The notes under the pieces were generated by a model. It did no database searches. It saw nothing but the letters and a program-made list of their open reading frames with translations, and was not told the DNA's origin. 64,000 nucleotides of DNA from Rossellomorea aquimaris (lineage in GTDB: Bacteria; Bacillota; Bacilli; Bacillales; Bacillaceae_B): positions 1,178,001 through 1,242,000 of the forward strand of contig NZ_JAIVAR010000001.1 of NCBI RefSeq assembly GCF_020171925.1. The letters are read 5' to 3'. The position numbers were made by a program, and so were the translations under genes. Within the stretch, counting starts at the first letter, position 1. Each line of letters starts with the position of its first letter. Below, piece by piece: positions 53,297 through 63,431 of the stretch.

Positions 53297-54474
53297 TCTT
53301 CTAGCCACCTCCTTATAGTTTCGGTATCATTTTGAATTTCGCCATTTATGATCGCTTGTTCTACATGTTGTAGGGTTTCCTTGATCCAAGGTCCTCCATT
53401 CTTCCCTGTCCATTCCATCAGATCTGAACCGGTTACCTTCACTTCCTTCAGACTTTTTATCGGAAATTCATTGTATTCTTCCTGTAATTGATCAATGATG
53501 GACGCTGACGGGGAGTGGATGCACTCGTATACCTTTTCAACATTTATGGCTCTTTCCAGTCCTGTGTCATAAAGCAACCCCTTGCTCCATCCTTCCTTCA
53601 TTCTCTTCGTAAGGATGTGCTTCTCCTTGGTCCTCTCCTTGATTGTCTTTGACGGCAACTTCCATTCCTTCAGAAAATCTGACGGACTTTCATCGATATA
53701 AGATAAGAGTAGCAGCCATGTTTGCTCGGTAGTCAGCCGATCGATGCCAGGAAGATCGGCCATCGTTCTTATGGCCTCTTTGTATGGAGAGAGACCAGGG
53801 AGTTGAATGTATAAGGAAGTTTCAAGCAGAAGCCTTAGCGCTTCCCTCCTGAATCCACCTGCAATCATCTTCTCAAACTCCATCGTTTTCCGTTCAACTG
53901 CTATATGTGTCAATAATGAAGAGTGGGTTTTCAGGGCTTCCAGGGTCGCAGACTCTAGCTTGAAGCCGAGCTGGCTCACAAACCGGATCCCCCTTAGCAT
54001 CCTCAATGCATCTTCTGAGAAACGTTCGGACGCTTCACCGACAGTCTTGATCATTTTATGCTCAATATCATCCTGTCCATTGAATGGGTCATAAATATGG
54101 CCATCTGCGTCCATCGCAAGACTATTCATCGTGAAATCCCTTCTCCTCAGATCATCTTCCAAAGAACGAATGAATTCTACAGAATCAGGACGCCTGAAAT
54201 CTTCATAGCCTGATTCCGTCCTGAAGGTCGTTATTTCATATTCACCTGTCTCTTCAATCACCAATACCGTCCCATGATCGATCCCGATATCGGCTGTTTG
54301 AGGAAAGATGCCTTTTATTTCTTCAGGAAATGCCGAAGTCGCAATATCCACATCATTGATCGGTCTCTCTAAAAGGAAATCCCTTACTGAACCACCTACG
54401 AAATAAGCCTCGAAGCCTGCACTTTCAATTTTTGTTAAAAGAGGAATTGCCTCCTTGAAGATTGTTGGCAACAA
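53272..54474 (-). CDS. cca: CCA-adding tRNA nucleotidyltransferase
   Basis: Class II enzyme of 400 residues that builds the 3' CCA of tRNAs. The head domain has FVGGSVRDFLL and NDVDIATS (metal aspartates), RRRDFTMNSLAMD and the nucleotide-choosing EDALRMLRGIRF (EDxxR). I chose TTG 54474, 8 bases after GGGAGG; the open frame extends to a GTG at 54498 without a ribosome site. It follows bshA closely. Confidence 0.92.
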   Translation of the reverse strand: MLPTIFKEAIPLLTKIESAGFEAYFVGGSVRDFLLERPINDVDIATSAFPEEIKGIFPQTADIGIDHGTVLVIEETGEYEITTFRTESGYEDFRRPDSVEFIRSLEDDLRRRDFTMNSLAMDADGHIYDPFNGQDDIEHKMIKTVGEASERFSEDALRMLRGIRFVSQLGFKLESATLEALKTHSSLLTHIAVERKTMEFEKMIAGGFRREALRLLLETSLYIQLPGLSPYKEAIRTMADLPGIDRLTTEQTWLLLLSYIDESPSDFLKEWKLPSKTIKERTKEKHILTKRMKEGWSKGLLYDTGLERAINVEKVYECIHSPSASIIDQLQEEYNEFPIKSLKEVKVTGSDLMEWTGKNGGPWIKETLQHVEQAIINGEIQNDTETIRRWLEECNRLEKN

Positions 54475-54494
54475 CCGTAATCCCTCCCATATGA

Positions 54495-55622
54495 TCACTC
54501 TGTAATCAGTTGTCTATATATGTCTTCATACTGCTCTACGATTTTCTGCGAATGGAATGTTGATCTTGCCGTTTCAAGGGCATGTGCGGAGAAGGTCTCA
54601 TGAAGATTTTCATCTGTTAGCAATGTGATCGCCTTCGATGCCACTTGTTCCACGTCCCCCACCTTGCAGATATATCCGTTAAACCCGTCTTCAATGACTT
54701 CAGGTATCCCACCTATATCGGTGCCGATGGCAGGTACACCGCATGCCATTGCCTCAAGCGCGACCAGTCCGAAGCTTTCTTTTTCAGATAGTAGTAATTT
54801 AAGGTCGCTCATGGAATACAGTTCTTCCAAATTATCTTGCTTCCCAAGAAACAATACCCGATCTGTGATCCCAAGTTCCTTCACTTGTTTACATACGACC
54901 GTCATTTCAGGACCATCCCCGACAAGGAGCAGCTTTGCGGGGATTTCTTTTTGAATCATGTTGAAAGACGCGACAACATCCTTCACCCTTTTTACCCCTC
55001 TGAAATTTGACACATGGATGACGACCTTTTCCGTTTCATCAATGCCATACTCTTCTTTCAAATGATGTGAATCCACTTTCCGATACACTCTTTCGTCAAT
55101 GAAATTGTAAACGGTTTGAATTTCCTTATCAGGCCCTATCAATTCATTGGTCTGATCGCACAGTGCATTGGAAACAGCCGTCACTACATCTGATTTCTCA
55201 ATCCCGAATCGAATGGCACCCGTCAGTGATGGGTCATAGCCCAAGACTGTAATATCTGTTCCATGCAACGTAGTCACGATCTTCACATCCCTGTCAGCCA
55301 TCTGTTTTCCCAAGATCGCGCACACTGCATGCGGGATTGCGTAATGCACGTGTAGGATATCAAGGTTTTCACGCTTGATGATTTCGGCCATCTTATTCGC
55401 AAGTGCGATATCATAAGGAGGATATTGAAATACTGAATATTGGTTGACTTCCACTTGATGGAAGTAGATGTTATGATACATTTTATTGATCCTGAATGGT
55501 AGGCTGGAAGTGATAAAATGAATTTCATGCCCTTTCTCAGCCAAAAGTTTGCCAAGTTCCGTTGCGACTACCCCTGACCCTCCGACGGTCGGATAGCACG
55601 TAATTCCGATTCTTAATTTCAT
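54495..55622 (-). CDS. bshA: N-acetyl-glucosaminyl-L-malate synthase BshA
   Basis: GT-B fold, family GT4 glycosyltransferase of 375 residues. It joins UDP-GlcNAc and L-malate in the first step of bacillithiol synthesis. Segments are [16 protein letters not shown] at the N-terminus, [19 protein letters not shown] and the donor-binding [16 protein letters not shown]. It lies 3 bp after bshB1, so steps one and two of the pathway are together. Confidence 0.95.
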   Translation of the reverse strand: MKLRIGITCYPTVGGSGVVATELGKLLAEKGHEIHFITSSLPFRINKMYHNIYFHQVEVNQYSVFQYPPYDIALANKMAEIIKRENLDILHVHYAIPHAVCAILGKQMADRDVKIVTTLHGTDITVLGYDPSLTGAIRFGIEKSDVVTAVSNALCDQTNELIGPDKEIQTVYNFIDERVYRKVDSHHLKEEYGIDETEKVVIHVSNFRGVKRVKDVVASFNMIQKEIPAKLLLVGDGPEMTVVCKQVKELGITDRVLFLGKQDNLEELYSMSDLKLLLSEKESFGLVALEAMACGVPAIGTDIGGIPEVIEDGFNGYICKVGDVEQVASKAITLLTDENLHETFSAHALETARSTFHSQKIVEQYEDIYRQLITE

Positions 55623-55625
55623 TAA

Positions 55626-56330
55626 CTATTCTCCTAACAGGTCTCTATGCAGAATAAGCGTGTTATAAGAGAAGAATCCTTCAGCATATCGAATACCTGC
55701 ATCTTTCCCCATCATTCTTTCCCTTGCTTTAACTGCTCCTATGTAATCATCGGTGAGCGGTGTTGCCACACCGTTTTTTCCTTTATTAAATTGGCTTTCA
55801 TATGCATGCAGGCTAAGTAGCTTTGCTTCTAAATGGTTCTCAATATCTACGACAAAATGAGGTTTATGAAAGCCGTTGATCATATAAAAATAGAGGTGTG
55901 ATGCTTTATGTACAGACGAAGAGGGATTGAACTTCTTGATCCCAGCAGAGAAATAGGCCTCTCTCACCAAACGGGAAGCGTTGCCGTGGTCTGGATGTCG
56001 GTCCTGTTCATACGGGGCAAATACAGCAGTGGGTTTATACTGCCTTATGACCTCCACCACTTTTGAGATTGTTTCATCCGTAAGATATACCCCTCTGTCT
56101 GGGATATCAAGGGTCACTCTCTCCAAAACGCCAAGATGCTTAGCGGCCTTCTCTGCTTCTCGTTTCCTGATTGAAACAGAACCATTTGAAGATAGTTCGG
56201 CTTCCGTTAGATCACAAATAACGATTTTTTTTCCTGCTTCAGCATATTTGGCTAGCGTCCCCCCCATGCCGATTTCAACATCATCGGCATGGGCACCAAA
56301 TGCAAGGATGTCCACTTTTCCCTCTGTCAC
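55626..56330 (-). CDS. bshB1: Bacillithiol deacetylase BshB1
   Basis: Zinc-dependent LmbE/PIG-L deacetylase of 234 residues that turns GlcNAc-malate into GlcN-malate. The zinc site is AHADDVEIG at the N-terminus with RHPDHGNASRL near residue 110. The start is GTG 56330, 6 bases after GAGAGGTG; the open frame's first six codons lie inside mgsA's end. Confidence 0.93.
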   Translation of the reverse strand: MTEGKVDILAFGAHADDVEIGMGGTLAKYAEAGKKIVICDLTEAELSSNGSVSIRKREAEKAAKHLGVLERVTLDIPDRGVYLTDETISKVVEVIRQYKPTAVFAPYEQDRHPDHGNASRLVREAYFSAGIKKFNPSSSVHKASHLYFYMINGFHKPHFVVDIENHLEAKLLSLHAYESQFNKGKNGVATPLTDDYIGAVKARERMMGKDAGIRYAEGFFSYNTLILHRDLLGE

Positions 56331-56331
56331 G

Positions 56332-56739
56332 TTATTCACCTCTCTCACTCTTGATGCCCCTCCAGTTGATATCCCCTCTCTCGAGTCCTTTTACCAACAC
56401 TTCCGCTGTTCCCATGTTGGTCGCGAGCGGCACGGAATATACATCGCAAAGCCTGATCAAGGCGGACACATCCGGTTCATGTGGCTGGGCTGTCAATGGG
56501 TCCCTGAAAAACAGGACAAGATCCATTTTGTCATTTGCGATATACGAGCCGATTTCCTGGTCTCCCCCAAGCGGGCCAGAGCGGAACCTGTGAACGGACA
56601 AGCCGGTCTCTTCCGAAATTCTCTTACCGGTAGTGCCAGTTGCATACAAGGTATGTTTTTCAATGATTGGCCTGTAAGCCAATACAAATCGAATCAAATC
56701 ATCTTTTTTCTTATCGTGGGCAATTAACGCGATATTCAC
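56332..56739 (-). CDS. mgsA: Methylglyoxal synthase
   Basis: Enzyme of 135 residues converting dihydroxyacetone phosphate to methylglyoxal and phosphate, a bypass when sugar phosphates build up. Conserved residues appear in [16 protein letters not shown] (phosphate site), [11 protein letters not shown] and [15 protein letters not shown], with the catalytic aspartate in GGDQ. GTG 56739 follows AAGGTG by 6 bases and matches the family start MxIALIAHD. Confidence 0.95.
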   Translation of the reverse strand: MNIALIAHDKKKDDLIRFVLAYRPIIEKHTLYATGTTGKRISEETGLSVHRFRSGPLGGDQEIGSYIANDKMDLVLFFRDPLTAQPHEPDVSALIRLCDVYSVPLATNMGTAEVLVKGLERGDINWRGIKSERGE

Positions 56740-56751
56740 GGGCTTCACCTT

Positions 56752-57522
56752 CTATTCCAAGATATTTTCCAGTCCATACACTAATGTATCCAAGTTCATG
56801 ACGGTTTCTACAGACACTTTCACACCTGACATGAAGCTTGTTCTGTTGTAAGAGTCATGACGGATTGTAAGGGTCTGGCCTTCTGCACCGAACATGACCT
56901 GTTGATGTGCGATCAATCCTGGCAGGCGGACACTATGGATGTGCATGCCGTCCATTTCGGCTCCTCGTGCACCAGGAATGGTTTCCTTCTCATTAGGATG
57001 CCCTTGTTTCTTCGTTTCCCTTACTTCTTTAATCATTTCGGCTGTTTTGACCGCCGTTCCTGAAGGAGCGTCAAGCTTCTGGTCATGATGCAGCTCGATG
57101 ATCTCCACATCCCCAAAATATTTTGCAGCCATCTGTGCAAATTTCATCATCATGACTGCGCCAATCGCAAAATTCGGGGCAATGATGCATCCTAGACTCT
57201 TCGATTCGGCAAGCTCTTTCAATTCATTCAATTCGTCACTGGAGAATCCGGTTGTACCCACAACGGGTCTGACACCATATTCAAGCGCTGTCTTTGTATG
57301 AAGATAGCCGACTTCAGGCGTTGTCAGATCGATTAACACGTCTGGTGTTTCCACATTGAAACATTCATTTATATCCTTATACACAGGAACATTCAATTCT
57401 GCCTCTCCCCTATGATCAATTACACTGATCAAGCTGAAATGGGGCGTGTTAAGGACAAGTTCGACCGCTTCCTTCCCCATGCGCCCCCTTGGACCTGCTA
57501 TCGTCACTTTAATTTGTTCCAT
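56752..57522 (-). CDS. dapB: 4-hydroxy-tetrahydrodipicolinate reductase
   Basis: Lysine and diaminopimelate pathway enzyme of 256 residues. It has the nucleotide site [13 protein letters not shown] (8-20), VGTTGF, and the catalytic segment [15 protein letters not shown]. Its product also leads to dipicolinic acid in spores. It starts 1 bp after ypjD ends. Confidence 0.96.
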   Translation of the reverse strand: MEQIKVTIAGPRGRMGKEAVELVLNTPHFSLISVIDHRGEAELNVPVYKDINECFNVETPDVLIDLTTPEVGYLHTKTALEYGVRPVVGTTGFSSDELNELKELAESKSLGCIIAPNFAIGAVMMMKFAQMAAKYFGDVEIIELHHDQKLDAPSGTAVKTAEMIKEVRETKKQGHPNEKETIPGARGAEMDGMHIHSVRLPGLIAHQQVMFGAEGQTLTIRHDSYNRTSFMSGVKVSVETVMNLDTLVYGLENILE

Positions 57523-57523
57523 G

Positions 57524-57862
57524 CTATTCGCCCCCTTCCTTTCTTGTCCAACGATCCTTATCTCGCGTATTGAACTTATGCATCACACGATCATGTGCTT
57601 CTTCAAGACTGATTCCCAGTGAATTGGCAAGACAAATCAGTACGAATAACACATCACCAAGCTCCTCTTCGACTGTTTTTTCTTTTTCTGTATGTTTTTT
57701 CGGTTTTTCTCCATAATAATGGTTAATTTCTCTAGCCAGCTCACCAAGCTCTTCCGTCAATCTTGCCATCATGGCAAGCGGACTGAAATATCCTTCTTTG
57801 AACTGACTTATGTATTGATCGACTTCACCCTGCAATTGCTGCATCGATTTTTCATTTGTCAT
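57524..57862 (-). CDS. ypjD: MazG-like nucleotide pyrophosphohydrolase YpjD
   Basis: Protein of 112 residues of the all-alpha NTP pyrophosphatase superfamily, which removes unwanted nucleotides. The metal motif ExxE...ExxD is seen as [14 protein letters not shown] and [18 protein letters not shown] chose ATG 57862 from similarity to B. subtilis YpjD; AAGGAG lies 12 bases upstream. First gene of the long minus-strand run to cca. Confidence 0.9.
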   Translation of the reverse strand: MTNEKSMQQLQGEVDQYISQFKEGYFSPLAMMARLTEELGELAREINHYYGEKPKKHTEKEKTVEEELGDVLFVLICLANSLGISLEEAHDRVMHKFNTRDKDRWTRKEGGE

Positions 57863-57940
57863 TTGAAAGACACACTCCTTCATCATCTTTTATCATGTTA
57901 GCTAAATCTTATCACATTTACAAATATTACGTTCAAAGGA

Positions 57941-57969
57941 TTGCCACACTCAGACTCTTCCTATATAAT
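57941..57969 (+). promoter_or_regulatory. SigA promoter of the YitT-family gene
   Basis: TTGCCA and a perfect TATAAT, 17-base spacer, 45 bp before the start. Confidence 0.8.
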
Positions 57970-58014
57970 GTCTCTGTCCATCAGACAACCAACATCAAAG
58001 GAGGGAACCCACCT

Positions 58015-58884
58015 ATGCTTGATTTGCGCTTTAAGAATATCATGTTCATCTTACTTGGGGCTGCGATTTTTGCATTTGGCCTCGTTCACTTTAATATGCA
58101 GAATGAGCTTGCCGAAGGCGGCTTCACCGGTATTACTCTTATACTCTATTTTCTATTTCATATCGATCCTTCCTACTCCAACCTGGCACTGAATATTCCG
58201 CTATTTTTTGTAGGTTGGAAACTGCTTGGAAAGAAATCATTCTATTACACCGTGATCGGGACCGTCAGCTTATCGGTGTTCTTATGGATCTTCCAACGTT
58301 ATCAAATGGAAATACATCTCGAGGATGACTTATTCTTGGTAGCCCTGTTTGCAGGTGTCTTCATCGGGATCGGATTAGGAATCATTTTCCGCTATGGAGG
58401 CACGACCGGCGGTGTTGATATCATCGCACGACTCGCCCATAAATACATTGGGTGGAGCATGGGGAAGACCATGTTCATGTTCGATGCTGTTGTCATCCTT
58501 GCATCCCTCATCACCTACTTGGAATACAGGGAAGCCATGTATACGCTAGTCGCTGTGTTTGTTGCCGCAAAAGTGATTGATTTCATGCAGGAAGGAGCCT
58601 ATTCCGCACGCGGTGCCATGATCATTTCCGATCATCACGAAGAAATCGCGGGTGTCATTCATGAAAAGATGGATCGTGGTGTTACGGTATTAAAGGGGCA
58701 TGGATCATTCACGAAACAGGACAGGGAAGTGCTCTATTGCGTGGTAGGAAAAAATGAAATCGTACGGCTGAAGAATATCATAACAGGGGTCGATCCCCAT
58801 GCATTTGTATCTGTCACGGAAGTGCATGATGTACTTGGTGAAGGATTCACGCTGGACGCTGATAAGAATCCGCTTCAAGATTGA
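58015..58884 (+). CDS. ypjC: YitT family membrane protein YpjC
   Basis: Protein of 289 residues: five membrane helices (about 5-175) of the YitT/DUF161 type, then a cytoplasmic DUF2179 domain (about 200-289) with GVTVLKGHGSFTKQDREVLYCVV. Transport or sensing role unknown. The ATG is 8 bases after GGAGGG; the 53 upstream codons in frame cross the promoter and are dropped. Confidence 0.88.
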   Translation: MLDLRFKNIMFILLGAAIFAFGLVHFNMQNELAEGGFTGITLILYFLFHIDPSYSNLALNIPLFFVGWKLLGKKSFYYTVIGTVSLSVFLWIFQRYQMEIHLEDDLFLVALFAGVFIGIGLGIIFRYGGTTGGVDIIARLAHKYIGWSMGKTMFMFDAVVILASLITYLEYREAMYTLVAVFVAAKVIDFMQEGAYSARGAMIISDHHEEIAGVIHEKMDRGVTVLKGHGSFTKQDREVLYCVVGKNEIVRLKNIITGVDPHAFVSVTEVHDVLGEGFTLDADKNPLQD

Positions 58885-58893
58885 CGAAACAAA

Positions 58894-58951
58894 TAAAAAA
58901 ATCCGAACACATTCGAATCCATTTCGATTCTGAATGTTTTGTTCGGATTTT
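58894..58951. terminator. Terminator between ypjC and the protease gene
   Basis: AAATCCGAACA / TGTTCGGATTT stem with T-run, shared by converging genes. Confidence 0.85.
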
Positions 58952-58988
58952 TTTCTGGACCGCATGCAACGGTTACCTATATGGTTGA

Positions 58989-59675
58989 TTAATCTTCCCC
59001 TTGCATACCGGTGAAGATGAGTACAAGTCTCAATAATTCGATGACTGCCACTGCAGCTGCTGCAACATAAGTCATTGCTGCCGCATTCAGTACTTTTTTG
59101 GCATGTCGCTCTTCTTCGTTACGGATCAAACCAAGTGACACGATTTGGTTCATGGCACGGGACGATGCGTTGAATTCCACGGGTAGTGTGATCAATTGGA
59201 ATACCACACCTGCCGCCATCAAGATGATTCCAAGCAGGAACATCCCTGTCATTTGCGTGAACATCCCAATCAATAAGAAAATCCAAGACATATTGGAACC
59301 GATATTCGCAACCGGTACCAACGCGTGTCGAAAACGAAGGAATGCGTAGCTCTCGGCATCTTGGATGGCATGACCAACTTCATGGGCTGCCACTGCTGCA
59401 CCGGCCACTGAATGTCCATGATAATTATCCGGTGATAATGCTACCGTTTTGGTCATTGGGTTGTAGTGGTCACTTAGGAATCCCCTGCCTTCGACAACCT
59501 TTACATCGAACAGGCCATTCTCATCCAGGATCTTCCTTGCCATTTCCCGACCCGTCATACCCGAAGTCGTAGCCACTCTCGAGTACTTTTTAAACGTACT
59601 TTTCACACGCATCTGGGCCCATAAAGGTATAAGGGCAATGAGCAAAAAGTAAAGTATAAAACTCATCATTATCAC
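58989..59675 (-). CDS. yugP: YugP-like zinc metallopeptidase
   Basis: Membrane protease of 228 residues. An N-terminal helix, the zinc motif AAHEVGHAIQ near residue 98, and two further helices (about 125-165 region and C-terminus) fit the peptidase M50-like DUF2227/YugP family. The EFNASSRA segment may supply the third ligand. Substrate unknown. The GTG start lies 5 bases after GGAGG; ATG 59669 is possible. Confidence 0.87.
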   Translation of the reverse strand: MIMMSFILYFLLIALIPLWAQMRVKSTFKKYSRVATTSGMTGREMARKILDENGLFDVKVVEGRGFLSDHYNPMTKTVALSPDNYHGHSVAGAAVAAHEVGHAIQDAESYAFLRFRHALVPVANIGSNMSWIFLLIGMFTQMTGMFLLGIILMAAGVVFQLITLPVEFNASSRAMNQIVSLGLIRNEEERHAKKVLNAAAMTYVAAAAVAVIELLRLVLIFTGMQGED

Positions 59676-59729
59676 AAAAACCTCCAGCTGTTTCAGATAC
59701 TTAAATTCTATATTGCAATAAAGTTTCTG

Positions 59730-60518
59730 TCAATTTTTTTGACGTTCAGACTTTCGTGCATCTTCCTGACCCTTATATTTTCTCCAACCTACGTAGGATA
59801 ATGTAGATACGATGATACTACCGGTTGAAATGATCACCCACCAAAGGGAAGGGTCCGCTTCATCTTCTTTTTTATGTTGGAACAGTTGCTCAAGATCCGT
59901 TTGGAGTGTCGTCAACTCTGCCATCACCTCTGTACTCTCCAATACCTTCTGTCTGTAATGGTCCAGGTATGAAATCCTTGCATCCAGAGCCTGTGCCTGG
60001 TCTACTGGAACATCCAGTTTGATACTGGGCTGAATGATGTTATATTTGGCTAAGAACAAATTCAGTTCTGTATGGTATTGTTCACGATTTCCATTCTCAG
60101 CAGCGGTCCTGACCTCATTGAAGCTTTCCATGATCGGGTCTTCCATCTCCACCCAAAGGGGCTGATAATGACTGGATAATGCATCCATCACTAATCTGAA
60201 CCTCGTGACTGAATTGACTTTTTGACCGATATCAGCACTAGCTTGATTGATTGTTTCCAAGGCAAGATTATGGGATATCGTCAAGATCCTTAATTCGTCC
60301 ATGGAGAATGATTGATGCATGCTTTGTTTCGTGAACTCTTCAGAGAAGTAATTCAATACATGCTTTGCTTCTTCAAACCTGCCTGCTTTCGTCAATTGAA
60401 GTGCCTGATCGGCAATATCATCGAGTTCATTGACCGGAGACGGAGCGTGATCTGCTAAATAAAGTGTAGGTGCCGAAAATAATATGATAACGATAAAGAT
60501 TGTTTTTAAAAATCTCAT
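59730..60518 (-). CDS. ypjB: Sporulation protein YpjB
   Basis: Protein of 262 residues with a signal peptide (MRFLKTIFIVIILFSAPT), an extracellular helical domain and a C-terminal membrane helix (WWVIISTGSIIVSTLSYVGW) before a basic tail. This layout fits YpjB, a sporulation-linked protein of unknown action. GGGGGG lies 6 bases before ATG 60518. Confidence 0.85.
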   Translation of the reverse strand: MRFLKTIFIVIILFSAPTLYLADHAPSPVNELDDIADQALQLTKAGRFEEAKHVLNYFSEEFTKQSMHQSFSMDELRILTISHNLALETINQASADIGQKVNSVTRFRLVMDALSSHYQPLWVEMEDPIMESFNEVRTAAENGNREQYHTELNLFLAKYNIIQPSIKLDVPVDQAQALDARISYLDHYRQKVLESTEVMAELTTLQTDLEQLFQHKKEDEADPSLWWVIISTGSIIVSTLSYVGWRKYKGQEDARKSERQKN

Positions 60519-60587
60519 TCTTGTCCCCCCTAAAACTACTAATAAAGTGTATGAAGAGTTGGACAAGAGTAGACCAAAAAAACGGTG

Positions 60588-61190
60588 TTAGCCGTTCGTA
60601 CCCAGGCTGAGTCGAGTTGTCCTTTGCGTAAAATAATAGGCGAGGCCAATCGACAAAATACTTAACCAGAATGTGAAATAACCTATGTGCTGTATATATA
60701 GAAATAACCTGGAATAGACAGGGAACTGCATATACACATAATCGATGATATCATTATGTACGGTCCAAACGGCGCCCACGACAATATGCCATAATTTCAC
60801 TCGATAAAACGGAGAATATAAAAGCCCCTGTATCGCCATTGCACCATGTGATGCCATCAGCATGTACCCTTCCCAAGGCAGGTCACCGCTCACCCACAAG
60901 GTAAGAAGGTTCATGACCACTGCCCAAACCCCGTATTTGAACAAGGTGATGATTGCAAGAACCTCGAAAATCGGCCAATTTCGATTCATTAAAAAAGCTG
61001 CGAGTACGAAACAAAAGAATAGACTCGCCGTAGGGCTGTCAGGTACAAAAAGGAGGAATTGCCCAGGGGTGTTCCTCATTTGAGGAATATACCATATATA
61101 TCCGTAGACCGTCCCTAATAGGTTGATGATTAACAGTGTCCATAGAAACGCTTTCGACTTCAATATGGAATAAAGCCAAGGAAACATCAT
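60588..61190 (-). CDS. ypjA: DUF1405 membrane protein YpjA
   Basis: Integral membrane protein of 200 residues with about six helices and the DUF1405 segments YGYIWYIPQMRNTPGQFLLF and VWTVHNDIIDYV. Function unknown. It lies between qcrC and ypjB, as in B. subtilis. GGGG precedes the first of two adjacent ATG codons. Confidence 0.86.
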   Translation of the reverse strand: MMFPWLYSILKSKAFLWTLLIINLLGTVYGYIWYIPQMRNTPGQFLLFVPDSPTASLFFCFVLAAFLMNRNWPIFEVLAIITLFKYGVWAVVMNLLTLWVSGDLPWEGYMLMASHGAMAIQGLLYSPFYRVKLWHIVVGAVWTVHNDIIDYVYMQFPVYSRLFLYIQHIGYFTFWLSILSIGLAYYFTQRTTRLSLGTNG

Positions 61191-61223
61191 GTCTGCCCCT
61201 TTCTTCGTGCATGTTCATTGTAG

Positions 61224-61255
61224 AAAAAAAGAGCCAACAAGTGTGCTGGCTCTTT
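61224..61255 (-). terminator. Terminator of qcrABC
   Basis: AAAGAGCCA / TGGCTCTTT stem ending in T residues on the minus strand. Confidence 0.83.
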
Positions 61256-61264
61256 CTTACGTTG

Positions 61265-62041
61265 TTATTCTGCTTTAAGCCCGGAGATGAATTCCGCTAA
61301 TTTATCAAGCTCTTCATCCGTTCCCTTGAACAAACCAGCTGGCATGCCCGGTGGTTTACCGTTCTTAGCAATGTCTTTGATTTCATCAGGGGATAGGCCA
61401 GTACCTACTAACGAAGGTGCCGCTGCCCCTCCTGTCATGTTTTCACCATGACATGTGATACAGCTGTTCTTGGAATCTGAAAAGATCTTGTATCCCTCTG
61501 ATTCCTTATCGATTTCTGCTTCTGCAACAATCTTACCTTGTTCTTTTGCTGCTTCCCAGTCATGGGTGACAACAGATTCCCAAGTAAGGAAATATGTTGC
61601 TGCAAGAGCTAGGATCATAAACCCTGTCGCAAACGGGCGTCTTGTCGGACGACGTTCAGGTCCCCTGTCAATGAATGGTGCAAGTAATAGTGCCCCAAAT
61701 GCAATTCCAGGAATGACAAATGCTCCGATAACGTTATAAGGTCCAGATGCATAGGTGTATTTAAGCAATTGGTATAAGAATAAGAAATACCAGTCAGGCA
61801 ATGGAATATATCCAGTATCCGTCGGATCGGCAATACGCTCTAACGGTGACGGATGCGCGATCGTCAAGCATAAGTAACCAATCAGGAAAACAGCCCCTAC
61901 AAGCCATTCTTTTAACAAGAAGTTAGGCCAGAAAGCTTCTGTTTTTCCAGGGAACTCCGAATAATCTTTAGGAATATTCGGTTTTTTGTTTACAGGTACA
62001 CGTGAGTCACCTACAAACTTCATCCCTTTTCCTCGATGCAT
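61265..62041 (-). CDS. qcrC: Menaquinol:cytochrome c reductase cytochrome b/c subunit
   Basis: Fusion protein of 258 residues: a subunit IV-like part with three membrane helices (PDWYFLFLYQLLKY and others), then a cytochrome c domain with heme motif CITCH near residue 196 and an axial Met in PPGMPAG. It transfers electrons from the bc complex to cytochrome oxidase outside the membrane. AGGAGGGGG precedes the ATG. Confidence 0.95.
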   Translation of the reverse strand: MHRGKGMKFVGDSRVPVNKKPNIPKDYSEFPGKTEAFWPNFLLKEWLVGAVFLIGYLCLTIAHPSPLERIADPTDTGYIPLPDWYFLFLYQLLKYTYASGPYNVIGAFVIPGIAFGALLLAPFIDRGPERRPTRRPFATGFMILALAATYFLTWESVVTHDWEAAKEQGKIVAEAEIDKESEGYKIFSDSKNSCITCHGENMTGGAAAPSLVGTGLSPDEIKDIAKNGKPPGMPAGLFKGTDEELDKLAEFISGLKAE

Positions 62042-62091
62042 AGTGTCCCCCTCCTTTTAATAGGTTTTTCAGATTATTAATAAGTCAAATC

Positions 62092-62766
62092 TTATAGAGG
62101 TCCGGAAATACCCTGCTTACGGATCATCAGGAAGTGGGCCCCCATCAATCCAAGTAGAGCTGCAGGCAGGAAGAATACATGAATCGCGAAGAATCGCGTC
62201 AATGTTTGTGCTCCGACAATGGTTGCATCACCGGCTAACAGCATCTTCACCTGATCTCCGATAAATGGTGTTGCTCCCGCAATTTCAAGACCAACCTTTG
62301 TCGCAAATAGCGCTTTCATATCCCACGGCAATAAATAACCCGTGAAACCAAGCCCTAACATGACAAAGAAAATAAGTACTCCAACAACCCAGTTCAATTC
62401 ACGAGGTTTTTTGTATGCACCTTGGAAAAACACTCGCAGTGTATGTAAGAACATCATTACGATGACCAAGCTTGCTCCCCAGTGATGCATTCCACGGACA
62501 ATTTGTCCGAATGCTACTTCATTTTGCAGATAGTATACAGATTCCCAAGCGTTTTTAATATCAGGTACATAATACATTGTCAGGAACATACCTGATAAAA
62601 TTTGAATTACGGTTACAAAGAATGTAAGACCCCCGAAACAGTAAACAAACGCAGAAAAATGATGCGCAGGGTTTACGTGTTCAGGTACTTCGTGATCCGC
62701 AATATCGCGCCACAAAGGCGTAATGTCCAAACGCTCGTCAACCCAATCATAGATTTTGTTCAGCAC
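62092..62766 (-). CDS. qcrB: Menaquinol:cytochrome c reductase cytochrome b subunit
   Basis: Cytochrome b6-type subunit of 224 residues with four membrane helices. The heme b histidines lie in the second and fourth helices (GMHHWGASLVIVMMFLHTLRVFFQG and RFFAIHVFFLP regions). The quinone-site GFTGYLLPW is present. Middle gene of qcrABC. Confidence 0.95.
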   Translation of the reverse strand: MLNKIYDWVDERLDITPLWRDIADHEVPEHVNPAHHFSAFVYCFGGLTFFVTVIQILSGMFLTMYYVPDIKNAWESVYYLQNEVAFGQIVRGMHHWGASLVIVMMFLHTLRVFFQGAYKKPRELNWVVGVLIFFVMLGLGFTGYLLPWDMKALFATKVGLEIAGATPFIGDQVKMLLAGDATIVGAQTLTRFFAIHVFFLPAALLGLMGAHFLMIRKQGISGPL

Positions 62767-62779
62767 AGATTACGCCCCC

Positions 62780-63289
62780 TTACTTTACAAATTTATTTGG
62801 TTCAGGTTGTCCAAGGTATAAAATACCGTCTTTCTCTTTTGTCGGATATGAATCCAACGGTGCTGTCGGCGGTGTACCTGGAACATTCTTACCGTTCTTC
62901 TCATACATCCCGCCATGACAAGGGCAATAGAACCGTTCCGGGTGATTCTTGTCTCCAGCCCAGTTGACAGTACATCCAAGATGCTTACAAACTGGTGAAA
63001 GTGCAATGATTTTCCCCTCTTGGTTCTTGTAGACCCATGCCGTGTGAGTCACTTCTGAAGTGTACCACGCATCTTTTTGTTCATAAGAATAGTCGACACG
63101 AACAGGCTCGTTTGTTAATTCTGACACTTTTTGCTTCGTCGCTATAAAGTCTCCTGCAGCTGAAGTCTTCAGCACTGGATCGACAGCGAAACGAACCATC
63201 GGCATTAGCATTCCGGCAGCCATGAAACCGCCTACACCCGTAAGTGTATAGTTAAGGAATTGACGTCTAGATACACGTTGCTTACTCAT
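62780..63289 (-). CDS. qcrA: Rieske iron-sulfur subunit of the bc complex
   Basis: Protein of 169 residues with an N-terminal twin-arginine-like SRRQFLNYTLTGVGGF membrane anchor and a Rieske domain. The 2Fe-2S ligands lie in CKHLGC and CPCHGGMY. It accepts electrons from menaquinol. ATG 63289 lies 6 bases after GGGGGG; 17 upstream codons are dropped. Confidence 0.95.
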   Translation of the reverse strand: MSKQRVSRRQFLNYTLTGVGGFMAAGMLMPMVRFAVDPVLKTSAAGDFIATKQKVSELTNEPVRVDYSYEQKDAWYTSEVTHTAWVYKNQEGKIIALSPVCKHLGCTVNWAGDKNHPERFYCPCHGGMYEKNGKNVPGTPPTAPLDSYPTKEKDGILYLGQPEPNKFVK

Positions 63290-63363
63290 CCTTTTCCCCC
63301 CTCTATCGCGTAAGGTAAGTCCATCGGACATATTTCGCACAAATATAAAACTAGGACATAACT

Positions 63364-63392
63364 ATGATATATTAAACTTATTACAAGGTCAA
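63364..63392 (-). promoter_or_regulatory. qcrABC promoter
   Basis: TTGACC and TATCAT with a 17-base spacer on the minus strand, about 75 bp before qcrA. Confidence 0.75.
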
Positions 63393-63431
63393 TAACTCAA
63401 TAAACTAAAAGATGGATACAATGTGAAATTT